Origin: UBA4656 sp002405525
GTDB lineage: Bacteria > Pseudomonadota > Gammaproteobacteria > Xanthomonadales > Ahniellaceae
NCBI GenBank assembly: GCA_036723735.1
Contig: DAIMGT010000021.1
Span: forward strand, 1 to 50,230
Direction of reading: 5' to 3'
Length of the DNA stretch: 50,230 nucleotides
The stretch's first letter is position 1. The number at the start of each line of letters is the position of its first letter. A program made the position numbers and the translations under genes. The notes beneath the pieces were generated by a model. It did no database searches, was not told the DNA's origin, and was given only the letters and a program-made list of their open reading frames with translations. This document shows positions 7,906 to 16,062 of this stretch, piece by piece.

Positions 7906-10186
7906 CCCAAGACTGGCCCTGAGTCTGCTGGTGCTGCTCGGTGCCCCGGTGCTTGCCGGAAACACTGCAATCGATGTCGGCCAACCGCTGAGCCAGGCGC
8001 TCGCCGAGCTGTCACGGCATGAAGGGCTGGCAACGGTGTACACCTCCGAGGTCGTCCGGCCGTCAATGCGGGTCGTGAGCGTGCCACAGGAGACTGATCC
8101 GCTGATTGTGCGAGCCGCTCTGCTTGCGCAGCACGGACTGCGCTGCCGCAGCGTCCACGTTCGCTGCGTGGTCGAGCGGGGTCCGGACTTGGTGGCCCCG
8201 GAGCGCGGAAGGATCGAGCTGCCGACGTCGCTTGACCGGGGCGACGTATGGGCGGGCTACTACGGTCTCGCGGGTTCAGGAGCGGGCTTTCTGGATGACG
8301 ATGATGTGGCCGCCCTGCCGCACTTCGGCGATGACACACTGCGTCTGGCGCGCGTGATTCCAGGCGTGGCCGCGAGCGATTCCAGCGCACGCTTTCACGT
8401 TCGAGGCGGCGAAACCGATGCTGTATCCATGCGCTTGGATGGGTTCGAGCTGTACCGACCCTTTCACCTCGCGAGCGTGTCGGAGGCAATCGGAATCATC
8501 GATGCCAATCTCGTCGGCGCGATCGATCTCTACACCGGAGCATGGCCCAGCCGCTTTGGTGGACGCAACGGCGCGGTGATGGACGTGAGCACGCGGGAAG
8601 TCGAGGCGGGCCGGGACCGTCGCATCGGTGTCGGTGGAATCACTGCGTTCTACACCCACGGCTGGCGGGACGACGATCACGATCGCGATCTGCTCGCCTC
8701 CGTCCGGCGCGGCTACCTTGATTTCGTGCTGGACTACGTCGACCCGGACGGCGAGATCGACCCCGCGTATCGCGATGTCCTGCTGCGCTGGCGCCAGCCG
8801 GTCGCAGAGGGCCAACGTCTGACCGTCCAGATGTTGAGTGCTGGTGACGACGTGGTGTTCGACGATGCAGACGGTGACCGCGAGCGACTCGACGGCGAGT
8901 CCGGGCATCATTACTTCTGGGCCCGGCTCGAAAGCGACTGGTCCAATGGTCTCGCAAGTGAAACCGTAATCGGTCACGCGGCGCTGCGGCGCGAGCGAGC
9001 GGGGTTCCTGTCCGGTAGATTGGACGCAAACGCAGTGGTTCGAGACCATCGCGAGCTTGCCGGTTGGCGCTTCTCGCACGCGACGCGCCGGCAAACAGAT
9101 CGGGAGCAGCGCTACGAGCTTGGACTTGAGTGGCGCGCCGAGGAGGCCGACTATGACTATCGCAGCCGGGTGGAAGTCCGTCCGATCGCCCGCCCGGGGC
9201 TTGCGCGTTTCAGTCGGCAGTTCAACCAGCGCATTCGAGGTAATCATGGAGCGGCATGGCTCGACTACGAGCGAACGTGGTCGCAGCACTGGTCGATGCG
9301 CAGCGGGCTGCGTGTGGCGCACTTTGCGCCAGGCGAGCGGAGTGACACCGAACTCGATGCCCATTTGGCGTTGGCCTGGTCGCCGTTGCCAGAACGACGT
9401 TTGCGCTTGAGCGCTGCCCGCGCCACTCAGGGACAGCGCAGCGATGAGCTGGCTGTCGAAGATGGGGAAGAGCGCTTCGCCGCACCAGAGCCGGCGACGC
9501 AGATCGTGCTTGCATGGGAGGAGCATATTTCGCGCGGACTCGACCTGCGCGCCGAGGTTTACGCGCTCCGTTGGAACGATCCGCGTCCGCGCTGGCAGAA
9601 TCTTTTTTTCGGTGACGGGGCGAGGTTTCCGGAAGCCGAGCCAGATCGCGTGCGGGTTGATCCGGAGCGCGCCCGAAGCGCCGGCCTAGAATTGACGCTG
9701 TCGCGACGGCATTCCGGCAGCCGTTGGTGGGCGAGCTACGCCTTGTCTCGCGCGGAGGAGCGCCTTGGCGGCGTGTGGCAACCGCGCAGTTGGGATCAGC
9801 CGCACTCGGTGCAACTCGGCTACGACCGCGAGTTCGGCGAGGGCTGGCGCCTGAGCACGCTGCTCGCAGCGCGGAGTGGCTGGCCGACCACCCCGTTGAT
9901 CGGGGAGCATCAGCTTGGCCAAAACCTCAGCGTTCGGCTGGGTGAGCGCAACAGCGCCCGGGTTCCGCACTATCTCAACCTGGCTGCACGCCTGAGTCGG
10001 GACGTGCGTTTGGCCAACAGCATGGTGACTGCATATTTTGAGGTGTTCAATCTGCTCAATCGCGACAATCCCACCGGCGTCTCAGGATTCGACATTCGAG
10101 TCGGTGAGCGTGATTTGGTCATCCAGCCGCGCTTTGAATCGGGGCTGCCGATCGTGCCGTCGATCGGGGTGATCTGGCGGTTATGA
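7892..10186 (+). CDS. TonB-dependent outer-membrane receptor with N-terminal STN signalling domain
   Basis: 764 aa. A signal peptide (residues 1-22, ending APVLAG) is followed by an STN/secretin-like domain (about 25-90: VGQPLSQALAELSRHEGLAT). Next comes a plug domain (LARVIPGVAASDSSARFHVRGG, then GAIDLYTGAWPSRFGGRNGA) and a beta-barrel ending in IGVIWRL. The STN domain together with the sigma and FecR genes just upstream makes this a transducing receptor: ligand binding would be passed to FecR. The barrel ends with a hydrophobic residue, as outer-membrane proteins often do. No siderophore- or sugar-specific motif is visible, so the ligand is unknown. The start overlaps the fecR-like gene by 14 bases, with no strong ribosome site, suggesting coupled translation. 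Confidence 0.88.
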   Translation: MCRHSPRLALSLLVLLGAPVLAGNTAIDVGQPLSQALAELSRHEGLATVYTSEVVRPSMRVVSVPQETDPLIVRAALLAQHGLRCRSVHVRCVVERGPDLVAPERGRIELPTSLDRGDVWAGYYGLAGSGAGFLDDDDVAALPHFGDDTLRLARVIPGVAASDSSARFHVRGGETDAVSMRLDGFELYRPFHLASVSEAIGIIDANLVGAIDLYTGAWPSRFGGRNGAVMDVSTREVEAGRDRRIGVGGITAFYTHGWRDDDHDRDLLASVRRGYLDFVLDYVDPDGEIDPAYRDVLLRWRQPVAEGQRLTVQMLSAGDDVVFDDADGDRERLDGESGHHYFWARLESDWSNGLASETVIGHAALRRERAGFLSGRLDANAVVRDHRELAGWRFSHATRRQTDREQRYELGLEWRAEEADYDYRSRVEVRPIARPGLARFSRQFNQRIRGNHGAAWLDYERTWSQHWSMRSGLRVAHFAPGERSDTELDAHLALAWSPLPERRLRLSAARATQGQRSDELAVEDGEERFAAPEPATQIVLAWEEHISRGLDLRAEVYALRWNDPRPRWQNLFFGDGARFPEAEPDRVRVDPERARSAGLELTLSRRHSGSRWWASYALSRAEERLGGVWQPRSWDQPHSVQLGYDREFGEGWRLSTLLAARSGWPTTPLIGEHQLGQNLSVRLGERNSARVPHYLNLAARLSRDVRLANSMVTAYFEVFNLLNRDNPTGVSGFDIRVGERDLVIQPRFESGLPIVPSIGVIWRL

Positions 10187-10335
10187 GAAAAATGAAAGGC
10201 CCGAATCCGGCAGGCATCATGACGATCGCGTGCACATGCATGCCGGTGCGCGCGGCTACAGCGCGCGGTTTGCCGCTTGATCCGCCCTGCGCTCGGTCCG
10301 TCGTCGATCGTGGAGTGCCACAACAGGAGTCTCGA

Positions 10336-10617
10336 ATGAACATCGGATTTCAAGTTGCGATCGGTGCCGTGTCCGCGGTCCTGGCACTCGGGCCGGCAAC
10401 TGCAGCTGAGCCCTATTCCCGCCCGCTCGCGGATGCTCCGGGGGCCGCCGCGGCGCTGTTGAAGAACCAGCCGCGGCTACCGGCGCCGATCTTCAACGTG
10501 CTGACCGCCAGTCTCGACGCGCAGGGCCGCGTGACAATCCGCTGCAGCGCCGACGAGAATCCCGCCTATCGGGCCTGGCGCGAAGCGGCTGCCCGGCGCG
10601 GCGTGCAGGAGCGCTGA
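10336..10617 (+). CDS. small exported protein of unknown function
   Basis: 93 aa with a clear signal peptide (MNIGFQVAIGAVSAVLALGP, then ATAAE). The ATG at 10336 follows CAGGAG at 10324-10329. The mature part of about 68 residues is charged and ends YRAWREAAARRGVQER. A segment reading LDAQGRVTIRCSADENPA contains the only cysteine of the mature chain. The stop lies two bases before the GTG of the metalloprotease, so the two are almost certainly one transcript. A role as chaperone, inhibitor or substrate of that protease is possible but is only inferred from position. No known family recognised. Confidence 0.75.
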   Translation: MNIGFQVAIGAVSAVLALGPATAAEPYSRPLADAPGAAAALLKNQPRLPAPIFNVLTASLDAQGRVTIRCSADENPAYRAWREAAARRGVQER

Positions 10618-10619
10618 CC

Positions 10620-12980
10620 GTGCGCCGTCTCCTCGCCCTTCCCCTGTTCGCCGCCAGCGCACTCGCACAGGCCGCACCAGACACCCCGCTGGTGGCCGGC
10701 CAGTCGCGCAGTTTCAGTCTCGCCGGCAACGCGTTCACCGACGCGTTCTATTTCGACGCGCCGGCCGACGCCGCGCAGTTGCAATTCGAGGTCAGCGGCA
10801 ACACCGACCTCGACCTGCTGGTGCGCTACGGCAGTCCTTTTCCCGGAGCCGGGCCGGGCGAAACGCCGAACGCTACCTACCTGGTCGAAGGCTCGCACTA
10901 TCGGGCCGTCAGCGCCGAGGCGACCGAGCGCATCGCGATCGGTCGCTACAATACACAGCCGGTACGGGCGGGGCGCTGGTATTTGCTCGTGCTGAACCTG
11001 GCTACCGCGGCAAGCGGCGGCAGCGTGCGCGTGTCCACTTCCACCGTCGATCCAGGCCCGGTGCCAATCGAGGTGGTGTTCGACGACGCCACGCCGGACG
11101 ACTTCTCGTCAGGAAGCCTCGCTGGTAGCCTGCCTTGCAGCATTGCGGAATGGAACGATCCGACGCCGCGGAGCGCGGCCGGTGGCAACAACGGGACCAC
11201 GGTCGGCCAGCAGCGCCGCAATGCGCTTCTGGAGGCCGCCCGACTCCTGTCGCGCGAGATGCGCAGTCCTGTGCCGATCCGGATCAAGGCGTGCTGGGCG
11301 GATGCCTGCGACGATCCGCTCAGTCCGGGAGCAGACAGCAGCCAGTGTTCCACGAGCGGTGCGGTGGTCGGGTTCGCGTTCCCGCGCGATCTGTTCATCC
11401 GCAGGCAGGCGCAAATCCGCGATTCGCAGGGTCGTTTGCAGATCGCGACCCGCGACAATGTCCCCGTCTTGCCGCGCGCCCAGACCTGGTATTCGGGAAC
11501 TGCGGTGAGCAGACTCGCGGGAACGCGGACCTGCGCGATCACCGGCAAGTCCTGCGCCGGCGACTATGAGATCCGGATCACGTTCAACAACCGCATCGGC
11601 GAGCCCGGCATCTTCTTCGGTCGAAACTGGTGGTACGGGTTCACCGGCCAGTCTCCGTCGACCGGACCCGACTTCGTCAGCACCGCGATGCACGAGATCA
11701 CCCACGGCTTGGGGTTCATCAACTATCTCAACAGTGGGTTTAACTTCGATGAACCGCTCGGCGCCAAGCTGCTGGGCTACGACGACATCTACAGTGCTAA
11801 TGCGGTCAGCGTAGACGCTGGCACCGGGGCGGTGTCCCGCTTCACCGAGATCGGCAATGCGCAGCGCGAGGCGGCGCTGAAGTCGCTCACCCAATTGCGC
11901 TGGGATGGCGCCGAGGCTGTCGCCTCGATCGACAACGTCAACCGCTCGCTTCCCGCCCCGGACAACTTCGTGCGCCTGTTCGCGCCCAACCCGATCCAGC
12001 CGGGCTCGACCCTCAGCCACGTGGCTGGCGCCGGCATCGACGCCGGCCTGATGCTGCCGGACATCACCGGCGCGCCGCGCCGGCTCGGCATCGCAGCGCC
12101 CATGCTCAACGCGGTCGGCTGGTCCAACGCGCCGGCGATCGCGCCCACCGACGCCCTGCCGCGGCCCACCTTCTACTTCGACCGCACCCGCAACAACCAC
12201 GGCATCGCGTTCGGGCGCGTGTTCGGCAACGTGCACTACGCGATCTTCTACACCTACGACGCGGTGGGCAATCCGGAGTGGTTCCTGTCCGCCGGCCCGG
12301 TGGTCGACGGCGTCTATCTCGCCAGCCCCGCCGCGGCCACCGGCGCCAGCCTGCTGCGCCTGCGCTTCCGCCCGGGGCAGAACCCCGCGGTGGTGGCCGC
12401 CGAATCCGGGCAGATCCGCATCGACTTCAACCAGGCCCGCCTCGCGCCAGCCTGCAACGACGGCGTCGCGCGGCCCAGCGATTCGCCGCTGGCGGTCATG
12501 ACCTGGTCGCTGGGCGCCGACGTCAACCGCAACTGGTGCATGGAGGCCATCCTGCCGGCCGACCCGCAGTTCCGCGCCACGCCCGATTTTTCCGGCCTGT
12601 GGGGCAGCAGCGAGTCCGGCTGGGGCATCGACATGGCCAGTTTCCGCGCCAGCGGCCAGAACAACCTGACCGGCCTGCTGTACTTCCCCGATGCCAACAA
12701 CGATGGCCGCTGGGCGCAGTACACCACCACCTCGCCCACCACCCCCACCAGCCTGCAGCTGCTCCAGCGCCAGGGCTACTGCCGCACCTGCCCGACGCCC
12801 GCCGGCGCCGCCGTCGACACCCCGATCGGCACCATCCGCCTGACCCTGGTCTCGGCCACCCAGAACCGCGACGCCGGCAACCGCGCCGCCATCGACGTCA
12901 CCTACGGCAGCGCGCCAGGCGGCCGCTTCCAGCGCGACCTGCCGATCGGGCTGGCCAGCGAGCCGCGCCCACAGCAATAG
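10620..12980 (+). CDS. secreted zinc metalloprotease-like protein with PPC-like and SGWG-repeat domains
   Basis: 786 aa from a GTG start two bases after the upstream stop. A signal peptide (MRRLLALPLFAASALAQA) is followed by a PPC-like beta-domain (about 20-130: FYFDAPADAAQLQFEVSGN, TDLDLLVRYG). A catalytic region carries HEITHGLGF at residues 358-366, so H358, E359 and H362 would bind zinc and act in catalysis. The metzincin third histidine position (368) is asparagine, so the third ligand must lie elsewhere, as in the PA-domain-like proteins with HELGHGLGF. The C-terminal ~270 residues hold two copies of a repeat (FYTYDAVGNPEWFLS; SSESGWGIDMASF) common in secreted proteins of this lineage. 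The exact peptidase family is uncertain. Confidence 0.8.
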   Translation: MRRLLALPLFAASALAQAAPDTPLVAGQSRSFSLAGNAFTDAFYFDAPADAAQLQFEVSGNTDLDLLVRYGSPFPGAGPGETPNATYLVEGSHYRAVSAEATERIAIGRYNTQPVRAGRWYLLVLNLATAASGGSVRVSTSTVDPGPVPIEVVFDDATPDDFSSGSLAGSLPCSIAEWNDPTPRSAAGGNNGTTVGQQRRNALLEAARLLSREMRSPVPIRIKACWADACDDPLSPGADSSQCSTSGAVVGFAFPRDLFIRRQAQIRDSQGRLQIATRDNVPVLPRAQTWYSGTAVSRLAGTRTCAITGKSCAGDYEIRITFNNRIGEPGIFFGRNWWYGFTGQSPSTGPDFVSTAMHEITHGLGFINYLNSGFNFDEPLGAKLLGYDDIYSANAVSVDAGTGAVSRFTEIGNAQREAALKSLTQLRWDGAEAVASIDNVNRSLPAPDNFVRLFAPNPIQPGSTLSHVAGAGIDAGLMLPDITGAPRRLGIAAPMLNAVGWSNAPAIAPTDALPRPTFYFDRTRNNHGIAFGRVFGNVHYAIFYTYDAVGNPEWFLSAGPVVDGVYLASPAAATGASLLRLRFRPGQNPAVVAAESGQIRIDFNQARLAPACNDGVARPSDSPLAVMTWSLGADVNRNWCMEAILPADPQFRATPDFSGLWGSSESGWGIDMASFRASGQNNLTGLLYFPDANNDGRWAQYTTTSPTTPTSLQLLQRQGYCRTCPTPAGAAVDTPIGTIRLTLVSATQNRDAGNRAAIDVTYGSAPGGRFQRDLPIGLASEPRPQQ

Positions 12981-13034
12981 ACCTGCCCATCGCCGCGGCC
13001 GGCGGCGGCGCCCGGATGGCGTCGCCGCGGCGGC

Positions 13035-14039
13035 TCAGAGGCGCGCGATGATCGCGTCGGCGAGGCTCGACGTGGACCCGCTGCCGCCGAGGTCGGGCGT
13101 GGTGCGGTCGCGCGCGTCCAGGGTGGCGCGGATGGCGGTGCGCAGGCGACGCGCTGCGTCCGGCCGAGCGATGTGGTCGAGCATCTGGCAGGCCGCCAGC
13201 AGCAGCGCGCACGGATTGGCAATGCCGCGTCCGGCGATGTCGGGGGCCGACCCGTGGACCGCCTCGAAGATGGCCGCCTCGCTGCCGATGTTGGCGCCCG
13301 GCGCCAGGCCCAGCCCGCCGACCAGGCCGGCACACAGGTCGGACAGGATGTCGCCGAACAGATTGGTGGTGACGATGACGTCGAACTGCCAGGGGTTCAT
13401 CACCAGCTGCATGCAGGCGTTGTCGACGATCATTTCCTGCTTCTCGATGTCCGGGTAGTCGGCGGCGACTTCCCGCGCGACCTTGAGGAACAGGCCGGAG
13501 GTGCTCTTGAGGATGTTGGCCTTGTGCACCACCGTGACCTTGCGGCGGCCGATCGCGCGCGCCATGTCGAAGGCGTAGCGCACGATGCGCTGCGAACCGC
13601 GCACGGTGATCTTCTGGGTCAGAGTGGCGGTCTGCCCGTCCAGCGACATCGCCTGGCCCTCGCCGATGTAGGCGCCCTCGGTGTTCTCCCGGACCGTGAT
13701 GATGTCGATGTTCTCGTAGCGCGCGCGGGTGCCGGGGAAGGAGATCGCCGGCCGCACGTTGGCGTACAGGTCGAATCGCTTGCGCAGCTCGACGTTGATC
13801 GAGGTGAAGCCCTCGCCGACCGGCGTGGTCAACGGGCTCTTGAGCGCCACCCGGTTGCGCGCGATCGATTCCAGCGTCGCCGCGGGCAGCAGTTCGCCGC
13901 ACCGGTCCATCGCTGCCATGCCGGCGTCGACGAACTCGCAGTCCAGGCCCACCCCCAGCGCATCCAGCACGCGCAGCGTGGCGTCCATGATTTCCGGGCC
14001 GATGCCGTCGCCGCGGATGACCGAGATCCTGTTGCCCAT
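13035..14039 (-). CDS. NAD-type isocitrate/isopropylmalate family dehydrogenase, probably isocitrate dehydrogenase
   Basis: 334-aa beta-decarboxylating dehydrogenase. The N-terminus ISVIRGDGIGPEIMDATLRV is typical, and the substrate loop TTPVGEGFTSINVELRKRFD matches short NAD-dependent isocitrate dehydrogenases rather than LeuB. VRENTEGAYIGEG, the KANILKSTSGLFL stretch and the metal-binding NLFGDILSDLCAGLVGG follow; EAVHGSAPDIAGRGIANP is the nucleotide-binding end. It converts isocitrate to 2-oxoglutarate in the TCA cycle, most likely with NAD. Homoisocitrate dehydrogenase is an alternative. It converges on the metalloprotease gene with a 54-base gap. Upstream, a repeat-containing gap separates it from the AhpD-like gene, so it probably has its own promoter. 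Confidence 0.88.
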   Translation of the reverse strand: MGNRISVIRGDGIGPEIMDATLRVLDALGVGLDCEFVDAGMAAMDRCGELLPAATLESIARNRVALKSPLTTPVGEGFTSINVELRKRFDLYANVRPAISFPGTRARYENIDIITVRENTEGAYIGEGQAMSLDGQTATLTQKITVRGSQRIVRYAFDMARAIGRRKVTVVHKANILKSTSGLFLKVAREVAADYPDIEKQEMIVDNACMQLVMNPWQFDVIVTTNLFGDILSDLCAGLVGGLGLAPGANIGSEAAIFEAVHGSAPDIAGRGIANPCALLLAACQMLDHIARPDAARRLRTAIRATLDARDRTTPDLGGSGSTSSLADAIIARL

Positions 14040-14149
14040 CGGGTTCCTCTTCGGGCGCGGGGAGTGCGCCGTGATGTGGAGAACCCCTGATTATCGCGGA
14101 TGGGTGGGGCTGGGGGCCAGTCGACTTTCTGCCGATTGGGGGCGCGGGG

Positions 14150-14320
14150 CACACCGGTTGGGGCCCAGGGCCCAGTTCGCACGAAACGCTCGGCCGGGCA
14201 CTTCGAGCCCGCGCGCTGTCAACCGAACGAGGGTCTAGGGAAAAGGGTATCGGGGCGCAGCGGCAGGCGGGGCCAATCGGCCTGTACCCTGGGACCTATA
14301 CCCTGGGCCCTCGATCCGGA
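14150..14320. repeat. short CCCTGGG-type palindromic repeats in an intergenic gap
   Basis: The gap between two minus-strand genes contains GGGGCCCAGGGCCCAG at 14160-14175 and two copies of TACCCTGGG at 14285-14293 and 14299-14307. A similar cluster lies at 26041-26073. These look like copies of a short dispersed intergenic element; no coding frame is convincing here. Confidence 0.5.
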
Positions 14321-14321
14321 A

Positions 14322-14687
14322 TCAACCCCCGGCCGCCGCCCCGTCCGTCGCCTCCAAATGATCGAGGAAATCCACCGCCCTGCGCAGGTGGGGAATGACG
14401 ATCGAACCGCCGACCACCAGCCCGACGCTGAACGCCTCGAAGAACTCGTCGCGGGTGACGCCGGCCTCCCTGCACCGCGCGACGTGGTAGGACACGCAGT
14501 CGTCGCAGCGCAGCACCAGCGACGCCACCAGGCCGAGCAGTTCCTTGGTCTTGAGCGGCAACGCGCCTTCCCTGTAGGTCTGGGTGTCGAGCGCGAAGAA
14601 GCGCCGCACGACCTGGTTGTCGTGCTCGAGGATGCGCTCGTTCATGCGCTTGCGGAACTCGGTGAACTGCTGGACGCGGTCGCTCAT
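14322..14687 (-). CDS. carboxymuconolactone decarboxylase / AhpD-like protein
   Basis: 121 aa, within the usual length of the CMD family. The central LRCDDCVSYHVARCREAG matches the AhpD-type CxxC-x3-H signature (C-D-D-C followed by H), implying a peroxidase-associated thiol relay rather than a true lactone decarboxylase. The C-terminus is rich in hydrophobic helix (FFEAFSVGLVVGGSIVIPHL). It lies downstream of the glutaredoxin gene with a 69-base gap, so it may be read from the tus-glutaredoxin transcript and adds a second small thiol-redox protein to that cluster. Confidence 0.85.
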   Translation of the reverse strand: MSDRVQQFTEFRKRMNERILEHDNQVVRRFFALDTQTYREGALPLKTKELLGLVASLVLRCDDCVSYHVARCREAGVTRDEFFEAFSVGLVVGGSIVIPHLRRAVDFLDHLEATDGAAAGG

Positions 14688-14756
14688 GCGGGATCCCTCG
14701 GTCGCGGGCTGGCGCGCCGGCGGTCGGCGCGGATGCTTGGTTGCGGCGACGCGCGG

Positions 14757-15020
14757 TCAGTCGCCGGCGAGCAGCGGCGCGAGCCCGCCCGCGCGATCGA
14801 GCGCCACCAGGTCGTCGAAGCCGCCGACGTGGGTGGCGCCGATGAAGATCTGCGGCACCGTACGGCGATTGCCGCTGCGCGAGAGCATCTCGGCAAAGCG
14901 CTGCGGGTCGCGGTCGACCCGGATCTCCTCGTATGCGGCAGCGCCCTTGTCGACCAGGTAATTCTTGGCGGCGACGCAGTACGGGCAGATGGCGGTGGTG
15001 TAAAGCTCGATCTTGGGCAT
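14757..15020 (-). CDS. grxC: glutaredoxin 3 (GrxC-type)
   Basis: 87-aa dithiol glutaredoxin. The active site CPYC is at residues 12-15 after KIELYTTAI; TVPQIFIGATHVGGFDDL holds the cis-proline and glutathione-binding region. The ATG at 15020 is preceded by GGAG at a suitable distance; the frame is open further upstream without family sequence. It reduces disulfides and mixed glutathione disulfides using glutathione. It follows tusE by 35 bases on the same strand, which is consistent with a shared transcript and with a role in thiol recycling near the sulfur relay genes. Confidence 0.93.
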   Translation of the reverse strand: MPKIELYTTAICPYCVAAKNYLVDKGAAAYEEIRVDRDPQRFAEMLSRSGNRRTVPQIFIGATHVGGFDDLVALDRAGGLAPLLAGD

Positions 15021-15055
15021 GCAGGACTCCGTGCGCTCCTCCGACGTGCGGGTGC

Positions 15056-15400
15056 TCAGATGCAACTCAAGGGCCGCGGCAGGCCGGCGTAGCGGCACGC
15101 CTGCTTGGCGGGCCCCTCGGGGAACAGGCGGTACAGCGCGCGACTGGAGCCGCGCTCGCCGCCGATCCGGGCCGCCAGTTCGCGCACCAGCAGCCGCATC
15201 GGCGGCGACAGTCCGTACTCGGCATGATAGTCGCGCAGGAAGTCGAGCACCTGCCAGTGCGCGGGACCGAGTTCGATCCCGTCCGCGGCAGCGAGGTGCG
15301 CCGCGAGTTCCCGGTCCCAGTCTGCCGGGTCGCGCAGGTAGCCGCGCTCGTCGAGCGCGATGCGCCGGCCACCGAAGTCGATCTCGCGTCCGTCGTTCAC
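15056..15400 (-). CDS. tusE: TusE/DsrC-family sulfur carrier with two C-terminal cysteines
   Basis: 114 aa from a GTG at 15400 that overlaps the tusB stop (GTGA). HWQVLDFLRDYHAEYGLSPP, then MRLLVRELA and the FPEGPAKQACRYAGLPRP tail are diagnostic of the DsrC/TusE family. The penultimate Cys113 is the carrier cysteine that accepts persulfide from TusD. Cys102 is also present, giving the C-x10-C arm of true DsrC, whereas E. coli TusE has only the penultimate cysteine. In context (tusDCB directly upstream, no dsrAB in the window) the likely role is sulfur relay to MnmA for 2-thiouridine in tRNA, but a DsrC-like intramolecular disulfide function cannot be excluded. Confidence 0.88.
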   Translation of the reverse strand: MNDGREIDFGGRRIALDERGYLRDPADWDRELAAHLAAADGIELGPAHWQVLDFLRDYHAEYGLSPPMRLLVRELAARIGGERGSSRALYRLFPEGPAKQACRYAGLPRPLSCI

Positions 15401-15699
15401 GCCCAGGTCACGCAGCTGGCACAGTCGGCGGCGAGCGCGACCCAGGCCGCATCGTCGATCGCAGCGATGCCGTCGCGCAGCGCCGAACCGGACCGGCCGC
15501 AGGCTGCGAGGTCGGCGTCCAGCACGCGCGCGGACGCGGCGCACAGGCCGTCGGCAAGGGCGGGCGCAAGGGCGACCGCGGCGCACGCAGCGCCAGCCGC
15601 CTCCTGTGCCAGCAACAGCACGTCGCCCGCACGTCGGTGCGCGAGGGCGCGCTGCAGCGCATCGCCGGCCCACGGCGGGGTCACCACCACGTGTAGCAC
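15397..15699 (-). CDS. tusB: TusB/DsrH-family sulfur relay subunit
   Basis: 100 aa from a GTG at 15699, seven bases after the tusC stop. The small, alanine-rich sequence (LHVVVTPPWAGDALQRAL, then AGDVLLLAQEAA) fits the poorly conserved DsrH/TusB subunit, and position between tusC and tusE supports it. Four cysteines lie in the second half, two in the closing ADCASCVTWA. In the family TusB joins TusC and TusD in a hexameric complex that hands sulfur to TusE. The call depends mostly on order and length, since sequence similarity in this subunit is weak. Confidence 0.75.
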   Translation of the reverse strand: MLHVVVTPPWAGDALQRALAHRRAGDVLLLAQEAAGAACAAVALAPALADGLCAASARVLDADLAACGRSGSALRDGIAAIDDAAWVALAADCASCVTWA

Positions 15700-15706
15700 G
15701 CGGCGT

Positions 15707-16060
15707 TCAGAAAACGAGGACTGCATCGGCATCGGCGATCCAGCGCGCGCGCGCGGCGGCGTCCAGGGTCTCGGCGGGCAGCAGCAGGGTGCAGGCGCCC
15801 AGGCCATGGGACACCAGGGCCTCGGCGTCGGCGCCGATCGGGGCTGCGCCATGCAGCGGCAGCGTGCGCAGGCCGCGGCGCCAGTCCGGCAGCCCCTCGC
15901 CCGGCGCATGCGCCGGCCGCAGCAGGCTCACGCCAGCGCCCTCGAAGAGGACCGCAAGCTGGTGGTCGAAGGCCAGCGCCGCGAGCCCGGCGTCAAGACC
16001 GTCGCGGCCGGCGCCGCCCGCATCCGGCCCCCGCGAGAACACGAGCAGCAGGCGCGCCAT
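15707..16060 (-). CDS. tusC: TusC/DsrF-family sulfur relay subunit
   Basis: 117 aa, the normal length for TusC. The N-terminus MARLLLVFSRGPDAGGAGRD and the middle stretch AALAFDHQLAVLFEGAGVSLL match the DsrE-like fold (beta strand, loop, amphipathic helix, beta strand). It begins two bases after the tusD stop, in a tightly packed operon. It is a structural subunit of TusBCD and normally carries no catalytic cysteine; the single cysteine near residue 90 (GLGACTLLLPAE) is not at the TusD position. Confidence 0.82.
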   Translation of the reverse strand: MARLLLVFSRGPDAGGAGRDGLDAGLAALAFDHQLAVLFEGAGVSLLRPAHAPGEGLPDWRRGLRTLPLHGAAPIGADAEALVSHGLGACTLLLPAETLDAAARARWIADADAVLVF

Positions 16061-16062
16061 CT

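Noticed and set aside
10187..10335. N-terminal extension of the small exported protein from 10183
   Set aside because: The signal peptide and ribosome site both fit the ATG at 10336; the upstream codons show no family sequence.
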